Source of the DNA: Selaginella tamariscina | Taxonomy: Eukaryota; Streptophyta; Lycopodiopsida; Selaginellales; Selaginellaceae | NCBI GenBank assembly: GCA_003024785.1 | Contig: PUQB01000348.1 | Coordinates: forward strand, 1-64,000 | Length of the DNA stretch: 64,000 nucleotides | Direction of reading: 5' to 3' | Shown: piece after piece, positions 22,366-36,279 of the stretch | Layout of the letters: every line of letters begins with the position of its first letter | How positions within the stretch are numbered: the stretch's first letter is position 1 | Program-made: the position numbers and the translations under genes | The notes under the pieces: model-generated | The model's input: the letters and a program-made list of their open reading frames with translations, nothing else | Database searches by the model: none | What the model was told of the DNA's origin: nothing

Positions 22366-24370
22366 CATGCCACATATTTTTGATGCCATCAATAATAAGT
22401 TCTTGTTCCTTGAGCTGGGCACTCAATTGAATAGGGTCTGGTTGTCCTTATGGGAGAAGTGGCTTTGCATCCTCTTCACTTTTGAAGAGCATTAAGCCCT
22501 CTTTCGGTAACCACTCCTGCTCTGATGACTGTAACTTATATTGTATAATAAGTATACCATCTTTTATGGAAAAAAAAAAAAAAAAAAAAGAATTGTAGTG
22601 GCACAAGGTGACCAACTAAAGAATTGCTCCCCTCTTTGATATACTCCTTGAGAAACTTTTTAAAGTCTGGCACCTCAGTCACAAGCAAAGCACAACTTTT
22701 TTTTGAAGATGCAATTTTTAAAAGATCCATCATATGTGGTAAGGTAAGTGCACTTGTCCTTTTTGTAAAGTTGGAGACCTTGCTGAAGAATGCATCAATA
22801 TCTTCATGAGTGTGATCAACCATAAGGAAATTGAGAGTGATTGTCTCAAACACACCTTTGACAACAAGCATTGACAAGTATGCTAGTACATATCTAGAAA
22901 ATAAAAGTAAGTATGAGCTTGAGAAACCCTTAACTAAAATGATTTATCTATTTTGTTCTTGCATGCACAATTATTCATTTGTAAAAGCAAATGAGGTGGA
23001 AGCTTATTTGATGTTGAGGACACATGTACACTATTTGAGCTAAATCCCTCCACTGAACCAGAACTCTCAATAGGGCCATTTATTTTTTGTGCAGGCTACT
23101 GACAATGTCTCTCATATTCCCAAGTAGCCTCAAGTGCAAACGTGTTCATGAGAGCATTATGTAAAGGTTGAAGGTGTTGTTTCTTCACTTTGAGATCACT
23201 GATAGGACATGTTTTGTGAATGGGCTTCGAGGTTTCTAAAACACATGGCCAACGACCCAATAGTGAAATTGGAGTCGCTAGACCAATTGGAAGTGAAAAG
23301 TGTCCATATGATTCACAACCGTGTCTGTGTTAGCACACCTGTTAATGTAATCGAAAGTTTCATGACATTTCTAAGGCACTTTGGTGTTGCAACGAGCCTT
23401 GGAATGTTGGTCTTTGAATGATTCATCTTGTCATGGATTAAACACAGGTATTCTGATGGCGTGACATAGAAAGCATGCGGTGTGCATAGTACTAAAACCG
23501 GCAAGTTTGTTGTGCAATCATGTGGGCCTCCATCTTTTTTGAATGGTAGTGATCTCCACCAAGGTTTTTGCATAAGCCTTTGCAGCCTTCAATGATGTAT
23601 AAGTGTCACACTTGGAAAAGTTAGAGTGTTTTGCAATCTCCAAATCCTTAAAATGAGTATTCTACATGTTGTTGAAGGTACCAATGTAGATTGTTTGGAG
23701 CCCATTAAATTGAGGCACTTGTTCACATGTTCACACAGCTTCAATTGAGTGCAGATTGAAGGCAAAACCTTGAGATTTTCCCTGACCCCTACATTTGTGG
23801 TTTGGCATTTGTGAGCATCCTATTTGCATTGCTTTCACAAAAGCTTTGAGTATCTCTATGGCTGCCATAATGTGAGAGCGGATTTTGACCAAGCGAGTGT
23901 TCCCATGTACTGAGGTGCGCGCTCCATCTAGCCACTCATCCTCCGATGGTAGAACGTGGTCTTTGGGATTTCATATATAGTGTACTAAGCTTTGAAGCAA
24001 ATGGCCACCTTATTAAATACCATGGATATACTCTGATAACCTGTGTCCAAGTCCATTCCATTAATACACCCAGTTAGTGCAGCATATACAAACTCATGCC
24101 TTTGCTTTTGGGTGAGCATACAAAAAGCATGTCTTATTGGGTAATTTCATTCCAATTTGCCATCTTACAACACTTCTTCTTGCAGCAGTCAATCGTGAAA
24201 ATGCTAGTAACGCTTGCTGAAGATGTAGGATCCATCTTGACCCTCTTGCCGGAACTTGTAGGGGCAGATCTACAACCATGAATCGCCTTTTTCTTATTAT
24301 AGGACCAACGCAAGAAACCTCTTCAAACATGAGTTGTCCTTCCGGGTTGTTATTATTGAAATCCAACTCT
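22366..24370 (-). pseudogene. 5' part of a DUF7869-like transposon-type gene
   Basis: Minus-strand blocks from right to left include a Cys/Lys-rich 'CCKKKCCKMANWNE' near 24,150-24,190, 'YLCLIHDKMNHSKTNIP' near 23,430 and 'TLNFLMVDHTHEDIDAFFSK' near 22,800. The His-Thr-His-Glu-Asp motif and the 'KMxHSKT' segment recall DUF7869-type proteins of repeat-rich plant and animal genomes. Stops and frameshifts occur throughout, and an A-run at 22,568-22,588 breaks the frame. The Ty3 element at 16,456-22,365 separates it from its 3' end. The family name is from memory of motifs and is tentative. Confidence 0.45.
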
Positions 24371-27300
24371 AAATATGTTGAATCATCTTGCCATTTTAAT
24401 TCAGATGTTCACCACTTCACAAGGGATCCAGGATGCAATGTGCCATTAGGTAAAACCTCTATCACAACTACACTCACGAAGTAGGCCCCTAGTTTCTCTT
24501 CTGATATGCTTCCATTGGGATTTATAGCTGTGATGATGCCTCTCCCAACCTCGATCTCATGAAGAAAGAGAATCACCTCATCACAACATGCAAGCCATCA
24601 TCTGGTAAACTCGTACTATTATTTGTTTGTGACTCTGCATATTATGTGTCAGCCTTGACTTCATCCACATTTCACAAACATAAGAACCCTCTTCAAATTC
24701 CATTCCAAGAACCTTAACATGCTTGCAAATGGTGTTCACCCATACGTACACACAAGATCCTTGGGCAATATTGTGACATGATGTATTATCATCTCAAACT
24801 TCCACAGTTTCAGTGCAACTATCTGTTGTTTTGAAGAAGACATACTTTATTTCCAAATTAAACATATTGTCTTGCACATAAATAATCATGTTATTTATTG
24901 ATATCTGTTTATGTAATATTTCTAAAAAATCTAAATGAGGGTGCTTAATATATATCGTGTGCATAATATATAATTATGTATAAGTATAGATTATCATGCT
25001 TGATTAATACAACTGGTGGCGGAATTAATCCCACCCTTCCCTACCTAATAGAATGGTGGGCGGGATTAATCTCGCCCGACTCCCTCAGATGAGGAAGAGT
25101 CGGCAAGATCAAATGTTAGGACATAACCAAGAATTCTGAAAGAATACTACTCTACAGTCGGCCAAGAGTAGGTCGTGTTACTATGAGTGAAGGAAAGCTG
25201 TTCTGCAAGTACTATAAAGTGCATCTTAAGTGTAAGAACACATGCAATGGAACCAAGTATATTGTCATCTCTTCAAACACAACAGTCCTGTTTGCTTTTC
25301 ACATACACACCTAGTTTCTCTTAGTGTTTTAGGTATTACAAGGAAAGCAATGATGAAGAAGGTAAAGGAACGGATTGCACTCACCTAGAGCTTCAGCTAG
25401 TTCAATAACCATGGACATTGCGTCAAACATTGTCTTCACATGTCTAATGGAAGATACTGCATCTGGAGCTACTAAACTAATGGGGGACTAAACTCAATGA
25501 ATTTCTTGAAGAACTTGTCCCACTTACAAACAACCGTAAGTAAATACTATGCATACAAGCAAATACTCAATTAGTAAATTCTCACAACATTCCTCGTGCC
25601 GAGGCCTAATTTGCATGTTCAATTATGACCTAATTTTTTATCATATGGGTGAGAAGGATTGCTCATACAGTGTCCTCAGTGCTAAGAATGTATGTGATTC
25701 TTATTCCTGACACTAATTTATGGATTGACGTATGTTTTAAGATAAGGGCTAAAACTTAGGTGTTCATATCATAAATAGACTCTGCTTGGTGGAGATCTTC
25801 TTGATGCTTACTTGTGTTTTGATCACACACAAAGGGTCTATGAGTGGAGTACAATGGACATACTCATTATGACTATAGTAAGTGCTGTAATGTTTGTATT
25901 ATTAATGATGTGGGCATGTTTGATAGTTCAAAGTCAATATTAACAGTAGTTGTTTGCGAAATAAAAATGAAGGATGTTGTTGCACATGAATTGTGTTGGA
26001 GGAACCTAATTGAGATGGTAATTCGTTCTAGTTTTAGTCAGCCACAAATCAAAGGCAACAACTGGCTAGATTGTAGTGTATAACATTATTGGCGATAATG
26101 CTGCCTATGAACATGGTTATTATTTCCATTACGCTTTGAATCTTTGACATCACACAAAGAAATTCATTTATCCTCATCCCACCATGAACATAAGAAGTTA
26201 TGAAGATGCTCATTAAAGCAGAAAGTTTGAAGGACCAATTAAGAAACACATCAGAAAGTGACTTAAAATAAGTTAAATACCTAGTTTGTTTGATAAATGG
26301 AATGGAAGAATCATTGCATCAAACATGTTCTACATGTATGAAAATCATGATTTCAACTAGACATTTTCTTAAAAAATGATGTTTATAGGGTTTTAAAAAA
26401 CATAAAGCTTTGGTGCTAATAATGAACATTGTTAAACTGATCATTCTAGCTAGTTGTCATAATGCCGAGGTGGGAACAAGAAGGTGGACATTGTTGAGGT
26501 CACTCATCTAGACTTGTGAACACATTCTTACAATGTCTAAGAGGGCATGCGCTTTTGTGGGACAATATAGTGGGATTGGACCTTCAAAGAATGATTGATT
26601 GCAAGATACTCAACATGAATTAACAACAAGCTGGTTGTGTCTGTCATAATCAACTTGATCAAAGATGTTTCTCCTAAATAAGTATCCCACTCAGCAGTGA
26701 GGTGATTAAGAATGAAACTAGATGCTGCAAAAGAAATTTACCCTCTCCATTAAAACAGAAACAACTCTCACATATTGAAATATGAATACATTATTGTACC
26801 CAAACAGGCCAACCACTCAAGGAGAATCAATTTTCTACAAGAACAAAACTAAGTTTTGACCATTCTAATTCAAGCCAAAAAATGGCAATAAAGGAGCAAG
26901 TTGTGCATGATAAAGTTTGGGCAATAAGGCGTTACATTGAAGGAGCTAAATGCCAAGGTATTAGTCCAATGTCCAACACAACATGTAAAACACCGATTGT
27001 CTTGCCAATTTGTGTGGTATACATGCTTTAGGGTTTATGAGTGTTGTTCAGTACAACGAACATAACAAGAGTACCCAGCTTGTACAAACATGTCCAAGTA
27101 TTAATAATATTTCAAATTTATGTGAACTTGTCTCACAACCCTTAGTGGTGAGGTCCCAAATATTAAGCCCCAGAGAGTTGTTTGATAGTTGTTATGATTT
27201 GGGACCTTCGCACCGAGGATAGACCATCTTTTGTTATTGCCCCCAAATAACTTGGACACAAGAAAATTTCATTACCTTGGTGCCAGCGTTCCTTGTTTTA

Positions 27301-28700
27301 CGCATACAATCCTAATACCTATGCATAAAAATTATTAATACCCCTTGGTGCCAAGGGTTCCTACAAATGGAAAAAAAAAAGGCATTGTTTTCCTTAACAA
27401 GCCTCAGCACTGAGGGGGCTACTTAGTGTGTGGAGAGGAGGGCATTGAGAACATCAACAAATGTTTATCTCTATATATTTTATGGCAGCCCTATTGTGAT
27501 ATTCATTGTTTAATCATTATGACACATTTCTTGTGCAAGAAATGTCACATAGGGAACAAACTTGACACCATAGGAAATATATTTTATGAAGGGAGTGGGT
27601 TCTTTCTTTGTATTATGTATGGCTCTTTTGCTCAAACACCCATTAGGACCACCCCCACAGGCACCAAGTCAAACATATCAACTATGCCCCTTCCTAGATA
27701 CGTCCCTATGACAAGAGATGATAAGCAAATAGAAGTAGGTGAAAAGTCTCTAATAAGGCCAGTAAAAACATTGTTAGTGGGAATTTAATGTATGGCAAAC
27801 TAGTCGGGCATGAGGTAAAGGGACCATTGAAGCAGGTCTTCCATTTGTCTTACAATGACAGAGGTCTACGAGGAATGTGTAGTGTTACAATCTCCTAGTA
27901 CCCCACATGTTTGTGTGGCAAGTTCTAGATGAAAAGAACATATCCCAATCGTAGTTACACACCTTGCATGCATATGTATTGCATTTTTATATGAATATTG
28001 TCTATGGATCCAAATACAAACATATTCATACACAAGTTGACACTTTTAGAGTATAAAATTAATGCACTTTTCTCTAGGGCAACTGTTAAGGGTTATTTAT
28101 TACCATTATTATTTGGCATATAATAGACTAATAATACATAAACATACATTATGCTCTTTGTAATTGTTATGTGACAACTCCCTATTTCATGACTTCTTGG
28201 TTAATTGTCAATAGTAATAATTTATATGTCATGCAGTGGTGACTCCAATGGAAATCCGATGAAACAACCAAGGATTCATGAGGAAAAGTTATGGGTACAT
28301 TCTATATGAAAGCATGCTCTTGGTGCGCAATGCACGTACAGCCAAGCATGCAAATTAGTCACTCTTTGTGTGTTACATGTTAATTATATATAATCCTGTA
28401 AAATGCCAGCTTGCAAAGGAAACAATACACTCTTTAAATAGATGTGTATATAGGTTTAAGTAGTGAAACTTTTAATGGATATATTATAACAATACACTTA
28501 TGCATGTTCGCCTTAGACCCTTAAGATATGAGCACATTAAGAAAAATTAGGGAATATACTTAATATACTCTAGGGTATAATGTCATGTACCCAATTGTGC
28601 TCTAAATTCAAACTAGTTTTTTTTTTTTTTTTTCAGCATAACCTACGATTTTGGCCTTTTGGCCAAATTGACCATCCCCTTATGTGTATTGTTTTATTTT
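24371..28700. other. Repeat-derived sequence without a recognisable gene
   Basis: AT-rich sequence with short frames only. A GC-rich snapback lies at about 25,020-25,078, where 'attaatccc-ccc' is opposed by 'ggtgggcgggattaat'. The words 'ccttggtgcca' recur at about 27,280 and 27,343. I could not assign any of it to a gene family. Confidence 0.4.
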
Positions 28701-28859
28701 AATGGTCAGGATTTGAAAGGGTTAAAGTAGATCAACAATTTATTTTAAGGTTGATCAAGGATGGAAGCTGCACAAGATCTTACTCTTGTTTGTTGTGTTG
28801 CTCTAACATAATCAACATAAGCAAGTTCTAATCACTCTTTCTTCATATTTATGGCAAGA

Positions 28860-29915
28860 TCGTCCACTTTAAGTGATTTTTGAATGCATATTGAGAGAAA
28901 AAGATCTACATGGGTGGTTCACACTAATCATTGAGAAACTCAAGTGTGGCAGAGGTATGGTCAAAAGGAATTTAGGACATATTTAAATGTTCTCAAGAAA
29001 CTTTTGATTGACTTGTAAAGAGGTTTTCCTTCTAAAAGGTTTTAATGGTGGAGCTAAATTTCTAAATTGGAGACAAGTTGGCATACGGTAATGAATAACA
29101 ATTTTTGTATTGGGTAACACATGGAGTTCCAAAGCATGTTGTTGAATCAATAGTAAACAAGATTATGAAGTTTGATGTGGAAATTCTTCTTGAATATACA
29201 TTTCTTGGCCTGTTGGAGAAATAACTTATCGCACATCAAAAGAGTTTGAGACTATTGTGGTTTTCCCAAGGTGATAGTAGCAATTGACAGTTCTTCATAT
29301 ATTAATAATTAAGCCAACTTTCCATGGTGCAAACTACTACAACTACAAAGGTTTCTATAGCATTTAGTTGATGGCAGCTTGCACTTTGAACATAAAAAAA
29401 CTAGTGAACATAGATATTGATATGTGTGAAAGTATGCATGACAATCGAGTCTTTAATCTAAAATGAATTGCAAAACAAGCAAAAGATATACAACGACATG
29501 GCTTTGGTTGGTGGGAGACATAACTTTCAATCCACCAAAAGCCATGGATGATGACACCATACAACTCATAAGTGGAAGTTTGCTTCCTCAAAAATGCTGT
29601 TTTAATTACATCTTTAGCGTTACAAGAATCTACATTGAGAGTGCCTTTAGAGTGTTAAAAGGCTGGTTTCACATTCTACTTAAGAAATGGAGGTTAATCT
29701 TGTGATGGCTTACAAGATAACAGCAGCATGTTGTGTTCTTCACAACATATTTATTAATAAATAAGAAAGTTTGGATCAAACATGGCTGGAAAGCTAGCAA
29801 AAGTAGTGCTCCAAGTAGTGTCATTGCAAGGAAAATTGTAGAAATATGTGTTTCAAAACTAAATGCTATTAATCTTCTAGAGAAGACTAAATATATAGCA
29901 CAAACTACAAGTTAA
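28860..29915 (+). pseudogene. PIF/Harbinger-type transposase remnant
   Basis: The plus strand reads 'GFPKVIVAIDSSSYIN' near 29,260-29,310, which fits the first catalytic Asp region of DDE_4 nucleases ('AIDG'). Further on come 'NYIFSVTRIYIESAFRVLKG' near 29,605-29,665 and 'MAYKITAACCVLHNIFIN' near 29,704-29,757, the usual C-terminal blocks of this superfamily. Stops and frame changes separate them. I did not find terminal inverted repeats. Confidence 0.6.
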
Positions 29916-30329
29916 AATCAAGATAATGAAGTAGAAAATAATAATGAGAGTAGGGGTGCAAAATAAACTAGAGACAATCTTCCAAAAACTTTGTATAATC
30001 TCTAAAAAGAAAAGATAGCTCACACTCTTTTGGCAACAGCATCAAGACGAAGATAATTGAATCATTCCACAGTTACAAGGCTAGCACATAAGGAAGGTCG
30101 AGAGTGTTTTCCTTGGTGTGATCTTCATAAAGGAAGTTTAAAAGAACCTCCATGTCAATGAATTTATTTGCAAGATATGGTGCCAATTTTTTTTTCCAAA
30201 GCTTGCCAGCCACCTCACTAATCGAGGATCATGCTTTGTCTCGATAGAAGAACCTAAGAGCCACCTATAGTCTATAAATCAAAAACTTCAAACATTAGGA
30301 AGAGCATAACAATGGAAATGACACACATC

Positions 30330-30600
30330 AAGAGCTATGGTTGGAGATAATAACAAAGATTATAGCAAATACTAGATGTAAGCCTCGCCATTGGAAAGCA
30401 TATCGATGCAAGTATGACAAGCTCAAAGATTATTATACAAGGGAACTCAAGAATAAGTTATGACAAAGTGGCTTTGGAGAGGATGAGGAGCTTGACAATG
30501 CATCTACAACGGCATTCCATGATTTAATTATGGTTATCCTTTGTGAGCATTTTCACCATTGTTCCAAAATAAGTTGTCACATTCGAATTCAATAGGAGAA
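30330..30600 (+). pseudogene. Myb/SANT-like Harbinger partner protein, fragment
   Basis: The plus strand reads 'WLEIITKIIANTR' and 'WKAYRCKYDKLKDYY', then a stop, then 'SGFGEDEELDNAST'. This Trp/Lys-rich layout fits the Myb/SANT-like DNA-binding protein that PIF/Harbinger elements carry beside the transposase, which lies 0.5 kb upstream on the same strand. Confidence 0.45.
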
Positions 30601-30799
30601 GCTAAAAGGATTAACTTGTCCCGAGAATAAAGTTGGATTTGAGGTAAGATTTAAACGGGTGAGAACTCAACGGCCTTCCTTAAATGAGAAAGGTAGCTCT
30701 TTGAAAAATATTCAGGACGCTTTCAAGACAGCTCTAGTAAAGAACAATCAAGCAATGGCAGAGAATATTGACAAGCTCATTCAGGTATGTTCATAGTCT

Positions 30800-32577
30800 C
30801 AAACTTTGATTGTGCTATGATGCAAAACCAATGACTTCATTTCATCATAAGAGAATTTGAATCCTTCTCCATTAGATCTAGAGTCTCTATCTTCTTTTGA
30901 GTTGCAGCGACGATAGTGTTATTTGCTTCAATACTTACAAAAGAAACAAAAAAATAAAAGAGAAACAAGAAAGGATTATATTACCTTCAATTTTTATTTT
31001 TTTCTCATTTCATTTTACTACCGTAATTTTTATGTTCTAACCTTGGCAACGTCCTTTGATTTCTTTAGAACCTTTATGACTTTATATGGTCAACCTCTTA
31101 TGAAAACTTGGAAGATATGTATGTATTGCTACATGAGCACCTCTCTTTGCTAAAGTCATGGATGGATATACCTATTGGTTGACTCTCAAACCCAAATCAT
31201 GTTATGTCCTCCCTCCTCCATTCTTAGCCTAGAAGTGTTCAAATAAATGAACTTAGTTTTAACACACTTAAATTTTGTTTTTTACAACATACTCTACAAT
31301 GACATGCTATGCTCCAAAATAATCCTTTTTACAATAATCCATCACGCATTCTTGTTTTTTCTTTCATCGAAACAAATTAAGATTTTTCTAAACAGACATG
31401 GCTCATGTCATAAGGGGTTAGTAATTATTAAATATCAACTCTTACATTGTAGATAGAGTGTTAGTACTTTTCGTAACTAATTAAATTGAGTGCTTAAATA
31501 TATGATTATAATATATTTTATTTTTAAAGTTTAAATATTGTTTTACAAATGTGGACCGGTCTAGCTTTATGCTTTTTTAATATACACATGGTTAAAATAT
31601 TATAGTGTATTATTACAATATTGAAATTTATAGATCAGTAGTTTCTAATTGAATTTGCTAACTTTATAATTTGTTAAAGTCAACAGTCAAAGTGGTGAAC
31701 CTTAGAAAATTAAAAAATTAACATTAGGCAATGAGCATATTTTATGTAGACATCAACACCATTCTATAAGAATTCAACAATATTACTATTATTAATATAT
31801 TAAATTTAATATGTGTAAATATAAGTATTAAAACTAAAAGGTTTGTAGTAATACCATAGTTTGTGTGAAGAAAAAATCAAATTTAAACAATATATATATA
31901 AAACCAGCATATATATGTACACACACAAACACACACAATAAACATTCGCTTATAGCTTACACATATACAAAACATTTAATATACATACACACAAGCATTT
32001 ACACGCGTCACAATAAAACATTTATACACGCATATGCACACGTGCACACACATTCAAACATCCTTAGACACATACATTTGCACAATATACGTCACCTATA
32101 CATATCAAAACTATCATAAACAATCATGTATACACGTCACATGTGACAAACATGCATACACATAATAAAAACGTTCGTACACACTCGTATTAAAAAGTTA
32201 CTTGTAATAGTGATATATTATTATGAATACTCTATATTTAATTCTTGTACATTTAATTCTGACCAAGGTTATTTAAATTTTAATAAATAAGATTACGATT
32301 CATTTGGTTCTATTTTGAAGCTTTAGAACTTAACTTATCATTCATTTAATCCAAATAGTTTTTATATGCTTACCATCAAATACATTAATACAAAGAAATT
32401 AAATTGCAATAGAGCTTTTGAAGAATGTTTACAGTTACGATTGTTTTTATTTTAATTTAATATTCATTTGAATGGTTAATCTATAAGTCTTAAAAAATAT
32501 CAACAAATAATACATTCTATTGGATTGACAGGAAATAGACACTTTTGCATCAGTTTTTCTGAAGAAGGTTAACGCTA
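30800..32577. other. AT-rich intergenic with CA-rich tract
   Basis: No gene seen. A tract rich in ACAC and CATACA words runs from about 31,910 to 32,170. The right end is probably the 3' flank of the second peroxidase. Confidence 0.5.
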
Positions 32578-33692
32578 TCAGTTGATAGCACGACAGTTGT
32601 TTCGAATTTCACCTTGGTCCCCTAGTTTCACTCCAATCTCGCTCATTTTCATCATTGACTCGATAAACCTTGTAAAGAAGAAATCCTGGTCTTCAGCACA
32701 CTTGGCTACCAGTGCCGATGCATCAGGATCGTGCATAAGAGCATCATCAGTAGTTAACAGGCCCCTCTTCTGAAGAATATCAATGAAGTATTGTATGTCA
32801 ACCTTGAGAGGTGTACTCTCCATGGGGATTATTGGATCAGATTTTGCAGGAAGGGTAGGGCATTTCGACATCAGATCGCTGACATACTGGGGGTCAAACG
32901 CTGGATCCACACCTCCAAATCCCGTAAAGTTGTATAGCCTTTGGTTAAAAGAAGAACAGTGTGATGCTCCAATTGTGTGCCCACCTGCAAATTTAAAACT
33001 GTTGTTAACGTTCTGCATGCAAAGACTAACGATTTTACCTGAAAGAAACACGAGATCGGCCTTGGTGAGATTTTCAGTGTGAAAACTGTCTCAAGCTGTG
33101 TAAAGTTGGCAAATGGTGGTGGCAGAGAAACAGCCGCACGAGCACTTTGAGATACTCTGCCATCTTTTCTCCCGCACGCATGCTCCAGTAAGGCCCGCCA
33201 AGCCGTTGAATGTGTATATACGTTAATACTCTGAGACAGTGTACTGTACAGTCTTACCAGATTGACACCATCTCGTGCTGCGAAGGCCACGATGTCCGCA
33301 CATGACACAACTCCAACACACCTTCTCAAGTAGAGCTTTAGCTGCATCAATTATTTCATATCCTCGAATGCTTGGATTATTCCAGGGAAGTCTTTCTCGG
33401 CTGTGTTTGAGGGAGTAGAATCTATGAGAATGGATCCATCGCATCCCTACAGCAAACATTATTAACTTATATATACAGTGCTTTTGAAATACCTCCACAA
33501 AGCAGTCGTGAAAATGCATGCGGAGGACTGAAGCTCCAAACCGTTTATCCTTGTCCATGAAGCTGATCAAGGTTTGTCTAACAGTTGCTTCCGCATTTGG
33601 GCAGCTCGTCTTGTAGTAATCGTAGCTAAGTTGTGCAATCACATTGGGGCTATGGCAGCCACTCCAACAAGCATGAACATGATCAGTTTCAT
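32578..33692 (-). pseudogene. Class III peroxidase paralogue, probably decayed
   Basis: Exons are 33692-33493, 33446-33258, about 33202-33039 and 32984-32578. Landmarks are a signal peptide ('MKLIMFMLVGVAAIAP'), 'LSYDYYKTSCPNAE', distal site '[10 protein letters not shown]', '[13 protein letters not shown]', '[16 protein letters not shown]' and proximal site 'GGHTIGASHCSSF'. The last exon is intact to the stop. Defects are one base missing in a G-run near 33,646, one near 33,386, two near 33,320, one near 33,175 and one in an A-run in exon 3. The 3' splice site before exon 3 reads GG instead of AG. The layout matches the gene at 11.2 kb, so the two are paralogues. The lost splice site argues for a real pseudogene rather than sequencing error alone. 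Confidence 0.8.
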
Positions 33693-34714
33693 TTCTTTGG
33701 TTTCTCCCCAAAATCCGTAATGCGTCAGGGCAAAGTAGAGAAACGAGCGATTTATTTGAATGTGACGTTGCATTACGATAGCCCTTGGTAGTTGGTACAA
33801 TGTAGAGCGGGCATCCGTTGGATCCAAATCTGACGAACACAATCTTTTTTACTCTTCGTATATCAGATGTCAACTCTGGGCATGTGAGGTAATCGATTCA
33901 ATTGAACAGCCCCTTGGTGCTTGCCAGCTTGTGGCAAGGACCGTCATCGAATACATCCGCTTTATTAGTGGAGCATATGCACAAACAGTTTGTTAACAGT
34001 GAGTGCATGGATGATGGATCCTTGGAAGAAAATCTATGTTCATGCAATGAGCTGTTGCAACATAAACGTATTCTACAGTCTTCTAGTGCAGGCTAGAAAC
34101 AAGACTTTATGTAGTATTACACAACTATGATTACCACCCAAGAAGTTTCTCTAGCAGTTTGACTTATGTATAACGTGGATTCCTTACTACTTTGGTCAAG
34201 TATGTGAGACATATATTTGCAAAGCAAGAAATCTCAGAAAACAATATGGAGCATTGTCTACTTCTGTTGGGCATAGTTCAATTTGTACTGCATAATTCAA
34301 ATAGTCTCAGTGGCACCAGGCCTTCATTGTCAAGTGGCCTAATTACACGGAGTTTTTAATGTAAAGCTTCGTGCTTAACCGCATCTGTCGTGACCGCTTG
34401 TTTTACGTGTGTCTTGAGCTGGTGACATTCTCCAATTTATGTGACAGTTGTAACAATACCACGTCACACACTGTTTACGTGTATGTCCATACGACAGTGA
34501 GTGACGTGGAGCAGCGCGATTAGCGACAGCGTAGCCCTGGAAGTTGAGGTAGTTAATTAACTTCCTTTGCCATGCCAGCTGAATCCTGTGGCATCTCTCG
34601 GGACGCCGGCTGAAAGGTGGTTAGGGTACGCGCACAAGTAGTCGCTCTCAGTTGAAAGTGCCTGTTTGAATTAGTTTCTGCCGGCGGACTCCTGCATTCT
34701 CTTTCTAGCACAAA
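33693..34714. other. Intergenic; right part is the beta-tubulin promoter and leader
   Basis: No conserved exon was found on either strand. The last 200 bp before the tubulin ATG are richer in GC and CT, as expected for a leader. No clear TATA box was seen. Confidence 0.45.
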
Positions 34715-36212
<1,498 letters not shown>

Positions 36213-36279
36213 ATAAAAAACGATCAATCTTCTTATGTATAATGTGTAACAACTAATAAAGCATACCCTTGTCTGAATA

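Noticed and set aside
31910..32170. Regularly spaced 'acacat' words as a possible repeat array
   Set aside because: Irregular CA/TA-rich simple sequence without constant units or spacers; not CRISPR-like and the genome is eukaryotic.
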